Below are positions 44,378 through 53,589 of a stretch of DNA of 64,000 nucleotides, piece after piece. This stretch comes from Pedobacter nototheniae. Lineage in GTDB: Bacteria > Bacteroidota > Bacteroidia > Sphingobacteriales > Sphingobacteriaceae. Every line of letters starts with the position of its first letter. The stretch's first letter is position 1. The stretch covers positions 62,001 to 126,000 of the forward strand of contig NZ_RQRS01000007.1 in the NCBI RefSeq assembly GCF_004335085.1, in the 5' to 3' direction. Both the position numbers and the translations under genes were made by a program. The notes under the pieces are model-generated. The model was not told the DNA's origin. It did not search any database and worked only from the letters and a program-made list of their open reading frames with translations.

Positions 44378-45259
44378 ATGCAGTTACTCGACGGAAAATA
44401 CGTATCAGAAAAAGTTAAGCTTCAAATTGCTCAAGAAGCTGCAGATTTTTTAAAAACCAGCGGTCGTAAACCACACTTAGTTGCCATTTTAGTTGGCAAT
44501 GATGGAGGTAGTGAAACTTACGTAGCCAGTAAAATGAAAAACTGCGAGAAAGTTGGTTTTAAATCTTCTTTATACAGATATGATAATTCCGTAACTGAGG
44601 AAGAATTATTGCAAAAGATTGAAGAGATAAATCAAGATGCTGATGTAGATGGTTTAATTGTTCAATTACCTCTTCCTAAACATATTGATCCAGAAAAAGT
44701 AACAGAAAAAATCGACCATCGTAAAGATGTTGATGGCTTTCATCCAGTAAATTTAGGTAGAATGATACGTAATTTGCCTTGCTTTATTCCTGCCACTCCC
44801 TACGGGATTTTATTAATGTTACAAGCATACAATATCGATACAACTGGCAAACATTGTGTTGTTGTAGGTAGAAGTAATATTGTTGGCAGTCCGATGAGTA
44901 TTTTAATGGCTCGTAATGCAAACCCAGGCAATTGTACAGTTACACTTACCCATTCTAAAACTAAAGACCTTACGGCGCAAATTTTACAGGCAGATATTAT
45001 TATTGCCGCAATTGGTAAAAAGAACTTTGTAACAGCAGACATGGTTAAGCCAGGCGCTATAATTATTGATGTTGGTATAAACCGTGAAACTTCTACTGAA
45101 ACAAAATCTGGCTACAAATTATTTGGTGATGTAGATTTTGAAAATGTAGCGCCGAAGTCATCTTATATTACGCCTGTTCCTGGCGGTGTAGGTTTAATGA
45201 CTATAGTTGGTTTATTAAAAAACACTTTAGCATCTTCTAGAAAAGAGATTTATCCATAA
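44378..45259 (+). CDS. folD: Bifunctional methylenetetrahydrofolate dehydrogenase / methenyltetrahydrofolate cyclohydrolase
   Basis: This 293-residue enzyme interconverts 5,10-methylene-, methenyl- and 10-formyl-tetrahydrofolate. It has [17 protein letters not shown] with the catalytic Tyr and Lys (about 48-64), [15 protein letters not shown] (about 90-104), the [13 protein letters not shown] loop (about 166-174) and the C-terminal [10 protein letters not shown] motif (about 267-276). Length is normal. Confidence 0.97.
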   Translation: MQLLDGKYVSEKVKLQIAQEAADFLKTSGRKPHLVAILVGNDGGSETYVASKMKNCEKVGFKSSLYRYDNSVTEEELLQKIEEINQDADVDGLIVQLPLPKHIDPEKVTEKIDHRKDVDGFHPVNLGRMIRNLPCFIPATPYGILLMLQAYNIDTTGKHCVVVGRSNIVGSPMSILMARNANPGNCTVTLTHSKTKDLTAQILQADIIIAAIGKKNFVTADMVKPGAIIIDVGINRETSTETKSGYKLFGDVDFENVAPKSSYITPVPGGVGLMTIVGLLKNTLASSRKEIYP

Positions 45260-45362
45260 AGATTACTGCCTGATAACAAGGATCTTATATAGTTATTTTT
45301 ATACGTATTAAATATTTTTTAATCACGTAATTAAAATGTATATTTGTGTAAATCATAAAAAG

Positions 45363-45611
45363 ATGGATACCAAATTAACATTAAGCTTAGATCAGGAAGT
45401 TGTAACTAAGGCTAAAAAATATGCTGCTGATCACAACATCAGTTTATCTCGCCTTATTGAGTATCTTTTAACTCAGGTTACTTCCAACGAATATAAATCA
45501 TTAGAAGAGTACCCTATTTCTGATTGGGTAAGCATGGTTGCCGAAGGTGAAGTTGAGTATAAAAAAACATCTAAATCTTCAAAAGATGAATTCTTTTCTT
45601 CCAGAAAGTAA
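45363..45611 (+). CDS. Antitoxin-like protein (DUF6364 type, ribbon-helix-helix fold)
   Basis: This 82-residue protein begins MDTKLTLSLDQEVVTKAKKYAADHN (in parts TKLTLSLDQEV and AKKYAADHN). This is the strand-helix pattern of ribbon-helix-helix/DUF6364 proteins, with LSRLIEYLL as the second helix. An acidic, flexible C terminus is the likely toxin-binding part. I start at ATG 45363, since the upstream ATG (45336) adds nine residues without family character. It lies 3 bases before a PIN-domain gene, the normal antitoxin-toxin order. It probably binds its own promoter as a dimer. Confidence 0.84.
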   Translation: MDTKLTLSLDQEVVTKAKKYAADHNISLSRLIEYLLTQVTSNEYKSLEEYPISDWVSMVAEGEVEYKKTSKSSKDEFFSSRK

Positions 45612-45614
45612 TTA

Positions 45615-46037
45615 ATGCTAAAGATTTTTTTAGATGCCAATGTGTTGGTTTCTGTTCTCAATAAGGAATATCCATTATTTACTTATTCTTCCAGAATTTT
45701 AAGCCTTGCCTCGAATCCAAAGTTTGAAGTTTACACCTCTCCTCTTTGCCTTGCAATAGCCTTTTACTTTGCAGAAAAAAAACAAAATGCTCAAATGGCT
45801 AAAGAAAAGATAGATTTGCTCTGTAAGCATATCAAAATAGCTGAAAACTCAATGCATGGCGTTCATCATACCTTAATAAATAAGGCGATTCATGATTTTG
45901 AAGACGGTTTAGAATATCACGCAGCCAAGGAAAAAGGCTGTAAATGTATAATAACAGAAGATATTGAAGATTTCTACTTTTCGGAGATTGAAGTATTAAA
46001 TTGTAAAGCATTTTTTAAACAATACTTATCGGTTTAA
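45615..46037 (+). CDS. PIN-domain toxin of a type II toxin-antitoxin pair
   Basis: This 140-residue PIN-fold ribonuclease has the first acidic residue in LKIFLDANVLVSVLN (Asp7) and the middle acidic residues in the DFEDGLEYHAAKEKGC segment (about 95-110). The last is in ITEDIEDF (about 117-124). All of the usual PIN acidic positions appear to be present, so it is probably active. The DFEDGLEYHAA motif is close to that of many Bacteroidota and cyanobacterial VapC-like toxins. It ends with a 4-base overlap against the convergent Rieske gene. Confidence 0.88.
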   Translation: MLKIFLDANVLVSVLNKEYPLFTYSSRILSLASNPKFEVYTSPLCLAIAFYFAEKKQNAQMAKEKIDLLCKHIKIAENSMHGVHHTLINKAIHDFEDGLEYHAAKEKGCKCIITEDIEDFYFSEIEVLNCKAFFKQYLSV

Positions 46038-46375
46038 GACCAAAGTTTTGTCCACCAGCTTTCTTCAAAACCAATATATAAACCATCATCTCTTATTTCC
46101 GTTGGGTAAATATTTATATAATCACCTTGACCTTCTGCCCCTCTTCCAGTTTTTAAGTTATATTCATATCTATGAATTGGGCAAACCAGATTTCCATTTT
46201 TGCACCAACCGCCATTAAAATGGCCACCAGCATGTGGACAATAAGCTTGTGTAGCAAAAATTTGTTCGCCATCCTTAATAATACAAATTTGCTTTCCTTC
46301 AATTTTTACTAAATGGATGGCATCGGTTTTAGGAATTTGAAAATTATTTAAAGCTTTAAACCAACGCATTTGCAT
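46034..46375 (-). CDS. Rieske [2Fe-2S] ferredoxin-like protein
   Basis: This 113-residue protein is one Rieske domain. The cluster ligands are in CPHAGGHF (about 47-54) and CPIHRYEY (about 66-73), the CxH-x16-CxxH arrangement. It has no transmembrane anchor and no oxygenase domain, so it is a soluble electron carrier or the small subunit of a nitrite-reductase (NirD)-like or oxygenase system. The partner is not adjacent. It overlaps the toxin gene by 4 bases at the stop codons. Confidence 0.88.
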   Translation of the reverse strand: MQMRWFKALNNFQIPKTDAIHLVKIEGKQICIIKDGEQIFATQAYCPHAGGHFNGGWCKNGNLVCPIHRYEYNLKTGRGAEGQGDYINIYPTEIRDDGLYIGFEESWWTKLWS

Positions 46376-46476
46376 AAAATTTTAGACGAGTATTTATTTG
46401 TTTCTTCATCTAAGGGTTATTTTTTACTAAGATAAAGTTTTACACCGATTTTTTTAGGATATTTGCATCCTCAAAA

Positions 46477-47100
46477 ATGAAACAAGACATACCAGAAGAC
46501 GGCACTTTACTTCCTTTAATGGAAGAGTTTTACACGATACAGGGCGAAGGATTTAACACGGGAAAAGCGGCTTATTTTATTCGCTTAGGTGGTTGCGATG
46601 TTGGTTGCCACTGGTGTGATGTTAAAGAAAGTTGGGACGCAGAGATGCATCCGCTTACTCCTGCGGATGTTATTGTGGAGAATGCAAAAAAATATCCAGG
46701 TAAGGCAGTTGTAATTACTGGTGGCGAACCTTTAATTTATAATTTAGATTATCTTACTTCTAAGCTACAAGCGGAAGGGATTTTAACTTTTATTGAAACT
46801 TCTGGTGCTTATCCATTATCAGGTAACTGGGATTGGATTTGCTTATCTCCTAAAAAATTCAAGGCACCAAGGCCAGATATTACACCTTTTGCAAATGAGC
46901 TAAAAGTAATTGTATTTAATAAAAGTGATTTTAAATGGGCTGAAGAATATGCACAGTCTGTATCTCCAGGATGTAAACTATACTTGCAGCCAGAGTGGTC
47001 TAAATCAAAGGAAATGACGCCTTTAATTATAGATTACGTAATGGCAAATCCAAAATGGGAAATTTCCTTACAAACGCACAAATTTTTAAATATTCCTTAA
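46477..47100 (+). CDS. queE: 7-carboxy-7-deazaguanine synthase
   Basis: This 207-residue radical-SAM enzyme makes the 7-deazaguanine core of queuosine from carboxy-tetrahydropterin. The cluster motif is C-x3-C-x2-C in GGCDVGCHWCDV (about 39-50). The substrate loop has EEFYTIQGEGFNTGKAAYFIR (in parts FYTIQGEG and AAYFIRLGG). GGEPL (about 87) is the SAM-binding segment. The ending LQTHKFLNIP is characteristic. A GATATTTG box (46458-46465), one base from consensus, precedes the start. No other queuosine gene is adjacent. Confidence 0.95.
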   Translation: MKQDIPEDGTLLPLMEEFYTIQGEGFNTGKAAYFIRLGGCDVGCHWCDVKESWDAEMHPLTPADVIVENAKKYPGKAVVITGGEPLIYNLDYLTSKLQAEGILTFIETSGAYPLSGNWDWICLSPKKFKAPRPDITPFANELKVIVFNKSDFKWAEEYAQSVSPGCKLYLQPEWSKSKEMTPLIIDYVMANPKWEISLQTHKFLNIP

Positions 47101-47138
47101 ATAGTTTACATTAGCTTTGATAACCAAATGTTAATGTA

Positions 47139-49019
47139 ATGAAAAATAGCTTAATCATTTTATTTAGCATACTGAGCATTTATTGTTTTGGGCAAAATCC
47201 GAATAAGAAAGCACAGAACTTATTTGAGAAAGCTAATCCTTTTATTCAGAAACAAGATTATAATGCAGCAGCACAACTGTTGGAAAGCGCTATACAAACT
47301 GATCCACAGTTTCAAAATGCGATAATAGTTTTGGCTGATCTTTACCGAATACAAAAAAAATATACTGAGGCGAAGCTTAATTATCAGAAAGCCATTAACA
47401 TTAATAAAAATGTTTTGCCAGAAGTTATTTTCAATCTGGCACAAATGGAATTCGCCACTTCGGAATATTCAAAAGCCAGGCAACATTTTGAAGAGTTTAT
47501 CACATTAGATAAATCGTCTGAAAGAAATAAAAAAGCAAAAAAGTACCTTTTAGATTGTGATTTTGCTATTGAAGGAATTAAAAAGCCAGTTAAATATACA
47601 CCCAAAAATCTTGGCGAAGGTGTAAATACTTCAAATGCCGAATATTTTCCTGCCCTAACGGCTGATGGAGAGACCTTAATTTTTACTAGACAAATTAATG
47701 GCAATGAAGATTTTTGGACATCCCAGTTTAAAAATAATAAGTGGAATACTGCTACCCCACTTTCGAGTAAAATAAATACGGCAAAATACAATGAAGGTGC
47801 TCAAACGATATCTCCTGATGGTAAGTACTTATTCTTTACTGGTTGTAATCGTCCTGATGGTTTAGGCAGATGCGATATTTACGTTTCCCACAGAGAAGGT
47901 GCAGATTGGGGAGAGCCTTACAATATCGGTAGCCCCGTAAATTCAGAATACTGGGAATCACAGCCGTCTATTAGTCCTGATGGAAGTACGCTCTATTTTG
48001 TAAGTAACCGTCCTGGCGGTTTAGGTGGTTATGATATTTGGAAAAGTACAATTACAGATTCAAAATGGGGACCTGCAGTAAACCTTGGTCCTGATATTAA
48101 TACACCATATGATGAAAATACTCCATTTATTCATGCAGATGGTAAAACATTATACTTTTCATCAGATGGGTGGCCAGGGTTTGGAAACAAAGATATTTTT
48201 TACAGTCGCTTGGATGATTCCGGTAAATGGCAAAAACCAGTTAATTTAGGTTATCCTGTAAATTCTTTCGATGATGAAAGTGGCTTAATAGTTAGTGCTG
48301 ATGGTAATTATGGCTTCTTCTCTTCTAATTTTAAAGATGGATATGGCTTGCAGGATATTTATAGTTTCGGGATACCTGAACAAGCAAAACCCTTAAAAAT
48401 AAGCTACGTAAAAGGTATTGTAAAGGATAAAGACAGTCAGAAAACAATAGAAAGCAATGTACAGGTTGTTGATTTAAAAACAAATAAAACAGTTTTTGAT
48501 GATTATACAGATCCAACAACGGGAAGCTTTTTAGCCGTAATGCCCGTTGGCAGTAATTACATGTTTAATGTAAATGCTGAAGGTTATATGTTTTATTCAG
48601 AAAACTTTGAATTAAAGCCTGGTGACATTAATAGTCCTTATCAAATTGAGGTTTTTATTGAAAAAATTAAGGCTGGTGGCAATGTAACTTTAAAAAACAT
48701 TTTCTTTGATACCAATAAATACAATCTTCTGCCAGCCTCTATTAAAGAATTAGAAATTCTAATTGGTTTTTTAAACGATAATTCAACGGTAGAGATTGAA
48801 ATACAAGGCCATACCGATAATGTTGGTGATGATAAATTGAACGAAAAGCTATCTTTAAACAGAGCTAATGCAGTTTATGAATATCTGATAAGGAATAAGA
48901 TTAGTGCTAAAAGACTTACTTTTAAAGGATTTGGTGCCAATAAACCAATTGCAGATAACAAAACTGAATTAGGTAGAAAAAATAATCGAAGAACTTCTTT
49001 TGTAATTACGAAAGTATAA
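47139..49019 (+). CDS. OmpA-family outer-membrane protein with TPR, PD40 repeats and a carboxypeptidase-like domain
   Basis: This 626-residue protein has, in order: a signal peptide (about 1-19); tetratricopeptide repeats (about 20-145); four to five WD40-like PD40 beta-propeller blades (about 165-410, with repeated SPDGxxLYFxSNRPGGxGxxDI); a carboxypeptidase-regulatory-like domain (about 420-505); and a C-terminal OmpA peptidoglycan-binding domain (about 520-626, GHTDNVGDDKLNEKLSLNRA). This architecture is typical of Bacteroidota envelope and gliding/secretion-associated proteins such as PorE. It probably anchors an outer-membrane complex to the cell wall. It follows queE by 38 bases. Confidence 0.9.
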   Translation: MKNSLIILFSILSIYCFGQNPNKKAQNLFEKANPFIQKQDYNAAAQLLESAIQTDPQFQNAIIVLADLYRIQKKYTEAKLNYQKAININKNVLPEVIFNLAQMEFATSEYSKARQHFEEFITLDKSSERNKKAKKYLLDCDFAIEGIKKPVKYTPKNLGEGVNTSNAEYFPALTADGETLIFTRQINGNEDFWTSQFKNNKWNTATPLSSKINTAKYNEGAQTISPDGKYLFFTGCNRPDGLGRCDIYVSHREGADWGEPYNIGSPVNSEYWESQPSISPDGSTLYFVSNRPGGLGGYDIWKSTITDSKWGPAVNLGPDINTPYDENTPFIHADGKTLYFSSDGWPGFGNKDIFYSRLDDSGKWQKPVNLGYPVNSFDDESGLIVSADGNYGFFSSNFKDGYGLQDIYSFGIPEQAKPLKISYVKGIVKDKDSQKTIESNVQVVDLKTNKTVFDDYTDPTTGSFLAVMPVGSNYMFNVNAEGYMFYSENFELKPGDINSPYQIEVFIEKIKAGGNVTLKNIFFDTNKYNLLPASIKELEILIGFLNDNSTVEIEIQGHTDNVGDDKLNEKLSLNRANAVYEYLIRNKISAKRLTFKGFGANKPIADNKTELGRKNNRRTSFVITKV

Positions 49020-49022
49020 TCC

Positions 49023-49688
49023 TTATTTTTTCAAGCTAAAAGGATATAAATTTTTATCAATTTCTACTACTAAGCTATCGGCTTTTTTTTTTTCAAGAAT
49101 ATACACATTCGATTCCCATTTTTGCATTAATGAGGCCATTCCACTTGCTACATCTCCTAAACGTTTAGATTGTAATTTAATAAAGCGTTTATTTTTTTGG
49201 GTTCCGTCATCTAAAACTTTATCTACATAAATGGCATGCCCGGTGTTATTAACTTCTCCCATAACCATTATTGGAGCTTTTGGGTGAGAAACAATAAATA
49301 CAAGGTTTTTATTAAAATCTATTGAGTTTACTTGTACCGAATAATCTTCTTTATTTACTCTGAATCTTTTTTCGGTATAATCTCCAATAATATTATTTAA
49401 TTGCTCAGCACTAACAACAGGTAGAAAGGCTACATCATCATAAAGCGGTAGATCTTGTTCCTCCTCTGATTGAATTTGTAAAGTGCTATCAGCTCCGGAT
49501 TCTTTTGCGCTGTTCATTAGCACATTATTCATGTTATTAGCAAAATCCTTCATTCTGCCGCTGCCTGGTCTTAACGAAGTTTCAAAACTAAAATTATGCT
49601 TTACTTCTACCGTATTATTACAAGAAGTTAAAAGGCAGAATACCGATAAAATGGCAATGCCGGATTTTTTTAAGAGATTGTAATTCAT
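49023..49688 (-). CDS. Lipoprotein of unknown function
   Basis: This 221-residue protein has a lipoprotein signal: MNYNLLKKSGIAILSVFCLL followed by the lipobox LTSC with Cys near residue 25. The mature part has an acidic segment (QSEEEQDLPLYDD) and no recognised domain. I start at ATG 49688; the longer reading from 49751 would put 21 basic residues before the signal peptide and overlap the next gene. Its stop faces the OmpA-family stop with 3 bases between. The DUF2071 gene upstream on the same strand ends only 16 bases away, so they may be one unit. Confidence 0.75.
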   Translation of the reverse strand: MNYNLLKKSGIAILSVFCLLTSCNNTVEVKHNFSFETSLRPGSGRMKDFANNMNNVLMNSAKESGADSTLQIQSEEEQDLPLYDDVAFLPVVSAEQLNNIIGDYTEKRFRVNKEDYSVQVNSIDFNKNLVFIVSHPKAPIMVMGEVNNTGHAIYVDKVLDDGTQKNKRFIKLQSKRLGDVASGMASLMQKWESNVYILEKKKADSLVVEIDKNLYPFSLKK

Positions 49689-49704
49689 GCTTAAAGATAA
49701 TAAT

Positions 49705-50424
49705 TTATATTTTTTTCCCTTTAAGCACTCTAATTTCCGAACCTTCAGCAAGCATTACAGAATCTGGTTTAGTACTTGCCAAATAACCAAATTCTTCTCC
49801 ATAGTTAGTACCAAAATCAACATTTATAGTATATTCTTTAACGGGGTAAACTTCCCATCGTGGATGTTCTACACCATATTCTGATGTTTTATTTGTACCA
49901 ACTTTGGTGTAACCCCAATAATGTTCAGTTATAAATTCTTCTTCGCTATCGATTGCAATTGTTTCTTTTGTTGAAGATGTTATTACAGAAAACTTATTCC
50001 AGTCTTTATTTTTCCACTGATATTCTACCTCCAGCTGGTCTTTTTGCTCAATCCACATATGTTTCATTGGCAAAGTTTGATAATTTTCTTTATAAATGGT
50101 ATTGGCAATGAATGTAATTGCAGGTTTGGGAACAATTTCTTTAATGAATACCACTCCACGTTTCCAAATACCATTTTCATTGTATTTTACATAAAAACGA
50201 AGATTAACTTCTTCAAAGGTAGTGTGAAATGGAATAGTCAATCCTTTAAGTCTAACGTCTACAAACATAAAACCTACGAGGCTCACATAATATTTTCCTT
50301 GCCAGCTATCCAGTTCTACATGTGGTGGCAAATATTTTAAAAGGATATTCTTATCTACAGCATAATTTGCCAAAGCAAGTTTTCGCCATTCAGCAGTTAA
50401 GAATACTCCCTTATTTATATTCAT
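49705..50424 (-). CDS. DUF2071 (YqjF-like) family protein
   Basis: This 239-residue protein begins FLTAEWRKLALANYAVDKNILLKYLPPHVELD (in parts TAEWRKLALANYAVD and LPPHVELD), the N-terminal signature of the YqjF/DUF2071 family. FMFVDVRLKGLTIPFH follows. The fold is related to acetoacetate decarboxylase-like barrels, but no activity has been established. It overlaps the kdsA stop codon by one base at 50424 and is therefore co-translated after kdsA. Confidence 0.86.
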   Translation of the reverse strand: MNINKGVFLTAEWRKLALANYAVDKNILLKYLPPHVELDSWQGKYYVSLVGFMFVDVRLKGLTIPFHTTFEEVNLRFYVKYNENGIWKRGVVFIKEIVPKPAITFIANTIYKENYQTLPMKHMWIEQKDQLEVEYQWKNKDWNKFSVITSSTKETIAIDSEEEFITEHYWGYTKVGTNKTSEYGVEHPRWEVYPVKEYTINVDFGTNYGEEFGYLASTKPDSVMLAEGSEIRVLKGKKI

Positions 50425-51236
50425 TAAATAATTGCTTGTCTAATGCGAACCAATTTTACTAATGTATCTTCTAACAAATCCAGATGTAACATATTAGCCC
50501 CATCAGATTTTGCATTTGCAGGATCTGGATGCGTTTCAATAAATAAGCCATCCGCACCAACTGCAATAGCAGCTTTAGCGATTGTTAAAATCAACTCTGG
50601 TTTACCTCCAGTAACACCGCTACTTTGATTTGGCTGTTGTAAAGAATGTGTACAATCCATAACTACAGGTACACCAAAACTTTGCATTTCAGGTAAACCA
50701 CGGTAATCAACAATTAAATCCTGATAACCAAAAGTATTTCCTCTATCAGTTAAAATTACCTTGTTGTTACCTGCTTCAACGATTTTCTCAACAGCAAATT
50801 TCATCGAACCAGCAGAAAGAAACTGTCCTTTTTTTACATTAACAACTTTGCCAGTTTCTGCTGCTGCAATTAATAAATCAGTTTGGCGACATAAAAATGC
50901 AGGAATTTGAAGTACATCTACATAAGCAGCAGCCATTGCAGCCTCGCCACTTTCGTGAATATCTGTTACCGTTGGCACATTAAATTCGCGACCAACTTTC
51001 TCCAAAATCTTTAATGCTTTTTCATCACCAATCCCTGTAAAAGAGCTGCCTTTGCTTCTATTCGCTTTGCGGTAAGAACCTTTAAATATGTAAGGAATTT
51101 TAAGTTTATCTGTTATAGAAATAATTTTTTCAGCAATGCGTAAAGCCATATCCTCACCTTCTATTGCGCATGGACCTGCCATTAAAAAAAAGTTTCCTGA
51201 ATCTGTATTTTTTATATTATCTAAATAGTTAAGCAT
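50424..51236 (-). CDS. kdsA: 3-deoxy-8-phosphooctulonate synthase (Kdo-8-P synthase)
   Basis: This 270-residue TIM-barrel aldolase condenses phosphoenolpyruvate and arabinose 5-phosphate to Kdo-8-phosphate. Signatures are FLMAGPCAIEGEDMA, FKGSYRKANRSKGSSFTG (in pieces GSYRKANRS), QIPAFLCRQTDLL (about 125) and VMDCTHSLQQP. CRQTDL is present as in other members. The Cys within MAGPCAIE would fit the metal-dependent class, in which a cysteine is a metal ligand. KdsD, the isomerase that supplies its substrate, is encoded 2.3 kb away beyond recQ. Confidence 0.96.
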   Translation of the reverse strand: MLNYLDNIKNTDSGNFFLMAGPCAIEGEDMALRIAEKIISITDKLKIPYIFKGSYRKANRSKGSSFTGIGDEKALKILEKVGREFNVPTVTDIHESGEAAMAAAYVDVLQIPAFLCRQTDLLIAAAETGKVVNVKKGQFLSAGSMKFAVEKIVEAGNNKVILTDRGNTFGYQDLIVDYRGLPEMQSFGVPVVMDCTHSLQQPNQSSGVTGGKPELILTIAKAAIAVGADGLFIETHPDPANAKSDGANMLHLDLLEDTLVKLVRIRQAII

Positions 51237-51255
51237 GTATTGGGTATATGTAAAA

Positions 51256-51299
51256 TGGAAGAGGGAAAATGAAAATTTTAATTAGCATTTTCCCTCTTT
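51256..51299 (-). terminator. Terminator after recQ
   Basis: A perfect 12-bp stem (AGAGGGAAAATG and complement) has a 14-base loop. It lies between the recQ stop and kdsA start on the minus strand. The T run after it on that strand is short, so termination may be partial. Confidence 0.7.
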
Positions 51300-51308
51300 A
51301 AATATGAT

Positions 51309-53498
51309 CTAGTTTCCTAATTCCGACATGAATTTAATGCGCATTAGCTGGATTTCTTCTCGAGTATAATCTGTTTCGCCTAATTCATTCAAGGCTACAT
51401 CAATCGAGTCATTTTCAGCAGCTCTGAAATAATCAAAAACTTCATCCTGCCTGTCATCATCAATTACTTCATCAATAAAATAATTAAGGTTTAATTTTGT
51501 TCCAGAATTAACGATGGATTCCACCTCTTTCAAAATCTCCTCGTAAGTAATGCCTTTTGAATCCGCAATATCCTCCAAACCAATTTGCCTATCGATATTT
51601 TGAATGATTGACACTTTCATTTGAGATTTATTAGCCTGTGTTTTGATAATTAGATCAATAGGGCGCTCAATGTCATTGTCTTCTACGTATTTCTTAATCA
51701 GCTCAATAAATGGAGAACCAAACTTCATGGCTTTACCAGAACCTACGCCAGATATTTGGCGTAACTCTTCCATAGTTATTGGGTAATGCGTACACATTTC
51801 CTCCAGTGAAGGATCTTGAAATACCACAAACGGAGGTACATTTTTTAATTTGGCTATTTTTTTACGCTGATCTTTAAGTAACTGTAAAAGTTGAGTATCT
51901 AGCGTACCAGTGCCCTGTTTTACATCATCATCGTCATCATCAATGCCAGATTCAATCGGCTCATTTAAGATAAATTTAAGACTGTAAGGATTATTTATAA
52001 ACTCCCTACCTTGTTTGGTTAGCTTTAATAAACCGTAGTTGTCAATATCCTTAAAAAGGAAATTATTTAACACCGCTTGGCGAACAATTGACTTCCACAT
52101 CAGTTCTCCGTCTTCTTTACCTAAGCCAAATTCAGGTACTTTACTATGTTCGTAAGCAATTGTTTGGGCGGTTTCTAAGCCAAGAAAAACGTTCAGTAAG
52201 TGAGCATCATCAAACTTTTCTCCGGTTTTTTCAATAAACTTTAATAAGGTAGATAAGCTTTCTTCGGCATCGAACTGTTTTTTAGGCTTTTTACAGTTAT
52301 CGCACATACAATTACAGCCTGTTTCATTAAAGTTTTCGCCAAAGTAATGCAAAATCTGTTTACGACGGCAAACGCCTGACTCTGCATAATCAATTACTTC
52401 TTTTAATATTTGTGTACCAATTTCACGTTCAGCAACAGGTTTATCCTTCATAAACTTAGCTAGTTTATCTACATCTTTTTGCGCATAAAATGCAATGCAA
52501 ACACCCTCGCCACCATCACGACCAGCTCTACCAGTTTCCTGGTAATAACCCTCCATGCTCTTAGGCACATCATGATGGATCACAAAACGTACGTCAGGTT
52601 TATCTATTCCCATACCAAAAGCAATTGTAGCCACAATTACCTCAGCATCTTCCATCAAAAACTTATCTTGTGTTTCTGCCCTAACTTTAGGATCCAAGCC
52701 TGCATGATATGGTAAAGCACTAATTCCGTTAAGGTTTAAAGCTTCGGCTACTTCCTCTACTTTTTTACGACTTAAGCAATAAATAATACCAGACTTACCT
52801 GTATTTGACTTAATATATTTTATAATTTCCTTAGTAATATCACGCTTGGGGCGGATTTCATAAAATAAGTTTGGACGGTTAAATGATGATTTAAACAACG
52901 TAGCCTCGGTCATTCCAAGGTTTTTAACAATATCTTGCTGAACTTTTGGAGTTGCAGTAGCAGTTAAAGCAATTATTGGGATGTTATTACCCAAACCACT
53001 GATTACTTGCCTAATTTTACGATACTCAGGTCTGAAATCATGGCCCCACTCCGAAATACAATGTGCCTCATCAACGGCAACAAAAGAAATTTTAATCAAA
53101 TTTAAAAAATCAATGTTGTCTTGTTTAGCCAGCGATTCTGGTGCTACATATAACAATTTTGTTTGACCGCTCAATAGATCGGTTTTTACCTGAGTAATTT
53201 CAGATTTGTTTAGGGATGAATTTAGAAAATGAGCAATGCTGTCATTACCCCCAAATGCCCTTAATTGGTCCACCTGGTTTTTCATTAATGCAATAAGTGG
53301 CGAAATAACAATTGCTGTTCCTTCGCTCATTAAAGCAGGTAATTGGTAGCAAATAGACTTCCCCCCACCTGTTGGCATAATAACAAATGTATTATTGCCT
53401 TCTAAAATATTTGTAATGATCGACTCCTGATCACCTTTGAAATTATCAAACCCAAAGAAATTTTGTAGGTTATCAAATAACGACTTTTTCACGTCCAT
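51309..53498 (-). CDS. recQ: RecQ-type ATP-dependent DNA helicase
   Basis: This 729-residue 3'-5' DNA helicase has Walker A in MPTGGGKS (about 42-49), motif II DEAH in AVDEAHCISEWGHDFRPEYR (in parts DEAHCISEWG) and motif VI QETGRAGRDG. The RQC zinc site uses CRRKQILHYFGE and CNCMCDNC (about 360-400). A winged helix, an acidic linker (IDDDDDDV, about 525) and an HRDC domain (about 540-620) follow, with a further helical tail of about 100 residues. I start at ATG 53498 (MDVKKSLFDNLQ) because the family begins there; ATG 53537 would add 13 residues. It works in recombinational repair and replication restart. Confidence 0.95.
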   Translation of the reverse strand: MDVKKSLFDNLQNFFGFDNFKGDQESIITNILEGNNTFVIMPTGGGKSICYQLPALMSEGTAIVISPLIALMKNQVDQLRAFGGNDSIAHFLNSSLNKSEITQVKTDLLSGQTKLLYVAPESLAKQDNIDFLNLIKISFVAVDEAHCISEWGHDFRPEYRKIRQVISGLGNNIPIIALTATATPKVQQDIVKNLGMTEATLFKSSFNRPNLFYEIRPKRDITKEIIKYIKSNTGKSGIIYCLSRKKVEEVAEALNLNGISALPYHAGLDPKVRAETQDKFLMEDAEVIVATIAFGMGIDKPDVRFVIHHDVPKSMEGYYQETGRAGRDGGEGVCIAFYAQKDVDKLAKFMKDKPVAEREIGTQILKEVIDYAESGVCRRKQILHYFGENFNETGCNCMCDNCKKPKKQFDAEESLSTLLKFIEKTGEKFDDAHLLNVFLGLETAQTIAYEHSKVPEFGLGKEDGELMWKSIVRQAVLNNFLFKDIDNYGLLKLTKQGREFINNPYSLKFILNEPIESGIDDDDDDVKQGTGTLDTQLLQLLKDQRKKIAKLKNVPPFVVFQDPSLEEMCTHYPITMEELRQISGVGSGKAMKFGSPFIELIKKYVEDNDIERPIDLIIKTQANKSQMKVSIIQNIDRQIGLEDIADSKGITYEEILKEVESIVNSGTKLNLNYFIDEVIDDDRQDEVFDYFRAAENDSIDVALNELGETDYTREEIQLMRIKFMSELGN

Positions 53499-53530
53499 TT
53501 TGTGTAATAAAATATGCGATGCTATTTTTG
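53499..53530 (+). promoter_or_regulatory. Consensus promoter of kdsD, reading out of the recQ start region
   Basis: TTTG (53499-53502), a 20-base spacer and TATTTTTG (53523-53530) fit the Bacteroidota consensus. The predicted start near 53536 leaves a leader of about 54 bases. Confidence 0.65.
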
Positions 53531-53589
53531 TATCCAAAATAACATAATTTTACAAGAATTTCAAGTATTAACCGACAATTTTTTTCTCT

